From Azomonas tarimensis (GTDB lineage Bacteria; Pseudomonadota; Gammaproteobacteria; Pseudomonadales; Pseudomonadaceae): a stretch of DNA of 64,000 bases. The stretch lies in the NCBI RefSeq assembly GCF_042648805.1, contig NZ_JBHRXZ010000017.1, positions 1-64,000 on the forward strand, in the 5' to 3' direction. The notes beneath the pieces were generated by a model. That model saw only the letters and a list, made by a program, of their open reading frames with translations, had not been told where the DNA came from and searched no databases. Positions within the stretch are counted from its first letter, which is position 1. Each line of letters opens with the position of its first letter. This document shows, piece after piece, positions 63,102 to 64,000 of the stretch. Position numbers and translations under genes: made by a program.

Positions 63102-63398
63102 TCGTTGGGGCGGCCCTGGAGCCGCCGTTAATCGCGAGAGGCGGGCCAGCTTCGACTTGCGCGGATTCGCTGCTGCTCGAGGCGCCGCTGGCAAGCTCGC
63201 GTCAGGAGTGCTCGGATCTTCTGGCATGGGCGGACCGATCCGCTGATCCGATCGCGGTCCATGGGTTGATTCACGGGAATGCCCTGGCCGGCCTGCCGGC
63301 ATTCTAATGAGCCTATCCCGACCCTGCGGGAATCCGCGGTGAACTCTGGCCGGCCTCTTCCATTCCTATGCACAACGATCCAGTACTGCGAGTGGCCC
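63102..63398. other. Intergenic region with two hairpins, no gene seen
   Basis: 297 bases between the HU and LemA genes. A GGCGGC/GCCGCC stem at 63109-63126 may end HU transcription but has no T-run. At 63232-63260, GGACCGATC faces GATCGCGGTCC in a near-perfect hairpin. At 63277-63304, GAATGCC and GGCATTC enclose a GC-rich loop. No credible reading frame was found on either strand. Confidence 0.5.
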
Positions 63399-64000
63399 AT
63401 GCATATTCAACCCTCCCGACTCGGCTGGCGGCTGGCCATCCTGTTTTTATTCTCCACCCTGCTCAGCGGTTGCGGAATCAACAACATTCCGCGCTATGAC
63501 GAGCAGGTCAAGGCCGCCTGGTCGCAGGTGGAAAACCAGTATCAGCGTCGCGCCGACCTCGTCCCCAATCTGGTGGAGACGGTCAAGGGCTTCGCCGCGC
63601 AGGAGCAGGAAGTGCTGACCTCGGTGATCGAGGCGCGCTCGCGGGCCACCTCGATCCAGGTGGACGCCGGCACCCTCGACGACCCGGCGCAGCTGGAGCG
63701 TTTCCAGCAGGCGCAGAACCAGTTGACCGGCGCATTGAGCCGGCTGATGGCGGTGTCCGAACGCTACCCGGAGCTGCGCTCCAACCAGAACTTCCTGGCC
63801 TTGCAGTCGCAGCTTGAAGGCACCGAGAATCGCCTGGCAGTGGCCCGGCGCGACTTCATCCAGGCGGTGGAGCGCTACAACATCGAGATCCGGACCTTTC
63901 CCGGTCGCATCTGGCATCGCCTGATGTACAGCGACATGCCGCTGCGGGAAAACTTCGAGGCCACGGCGGAAAATGCCGACCAGGCCCCGCAAGTGCAGTT
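63399..64000 (+). CDS. LemA family protein, truncated by the window end
   Basis: 200 residues visible, frame open to the right edge. The signal part is hydrophobic with a lipobox-like LLSGC (Cys25), so it is probably a lipoprotein, a variant of the usual membrane-anchored LemA. The conserved LemA core is clear: VKAAWSQVENQYQRRADLVPNLVETVKGFA (cited in part), and the later YPELRSNQNFLALQSQLEGTENR and ARRDFIQAVERYN. Its function is unsettled in bacteria. ATG 63399. Confidence 0.92.
   Translation, partial: MHIQPSRLGWRLAILFLFSTLLSGCGINNIPRYDEQVKAAWSQVENQYQRRADLVPNLVETVKGFAAQEQEVLTSVIEARSRATSIQVDAGTLDDPAQLERFQQAQNQLTGALSRLMAVSERYPELRSNQNFLALQSQLEGTENRLAVARRDFIQAVERYNIEIRTFPGRIWHRLMYSDMPLRENFEATAENADQAPQVQ

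Noticed and set aside
63128..63400. 90-codon minus-strand frame between HU and lemA
   Set aside because: No ribosome site, no conserved look, and it overlaps hairpin sequences; probably chance.

Overview
The window looks like chromosomal DNA of a gamma-proteobacterium in the Pseudomonas/Stutzerimonas group. The basis is the high GC, Pseudomonas-type proteins throughout, and a right half whose gene order follows, as far as I recall it, the P. aeruginosa segment around serA, rpiA-ilvA, rppH-ptsP-lgt-thyA, folA and ilvD. The species cannot be fixed from the sequence. No tRNA, rRNA or CRISPR array was seen. Two 10-N runs (1211-1220, 1304-1313) show a draft scaffold.

Left edge (1-2.2 kb): an AT-richer island with the C-terminal end of a lipase-like protein (GHSLG serine motif) whose stop overlaps a lipoprotein gene. 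The layout is that of a lipase toxin and its periplasmic immunity lipoprotein. A broken, mis-scaffolded IS66 remnant follows directly.

2.2-18.3 kb: a small lipoprotein; a 2-hydroxycarboxylate transporter divergent from a CitA/DcuS-CitB/DcuR two-component system, with a tandem 9-bp repeat between them; a RIO-type kinase; a DUF4168 secreted protein; a second two-component system with a sigma-54 activator; an uncharacterised Cys-containing protein; a MASE3-GGDEF-EAL protein behind an extended dyad; then an alcohol dehydrogenase, an SDR, a PfkB kinase and an AEC transporter.

18.4-25.1 kb: an eight-gene, fully overlapping Mrp/Mnh-type cation/proton antiporter operon in the order E-F-G-(A C-terminus+B fusion)-C-D-D-D. 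The third D-type subunit lacks the conserved membrane glutamate.

25.1-32.9 kb, all minus strand: carbon starvation transporter CstA, a Cys-Cys-ending cory-CC-star protein and an ArsA/Get3-type ATPase in overlapping frames, followed by a membrane protein and a PQQ-type sugar dehydrogenase. Next is a curli operon (csgD-E-F-G plus one curlin gene with an exact 11-residue period).

32.9-64 kb: mostly core housekeeping. OPT and AI-2E family transporters and two small secreted proteins precede serA, which is divergent from D-2-hydroxyglutarate dehydrogenase (a known metabolic couple). Then come rpiA, ilvA, endonuclease I, rppH, ptsP, a TauE-like permease, lgt, thyA, an orphan ParA, a universal stress protein, a GTPase/DUF2868/glycerophosphodiesterase operon, folA, a phosphoesterase, tspO, ilvD, rlmI, ubiA-ubiC, an HU gene and a LemA gene cut by the window end. 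A short relic of a GGDEF gene lies antisense to the 3' end of folA.
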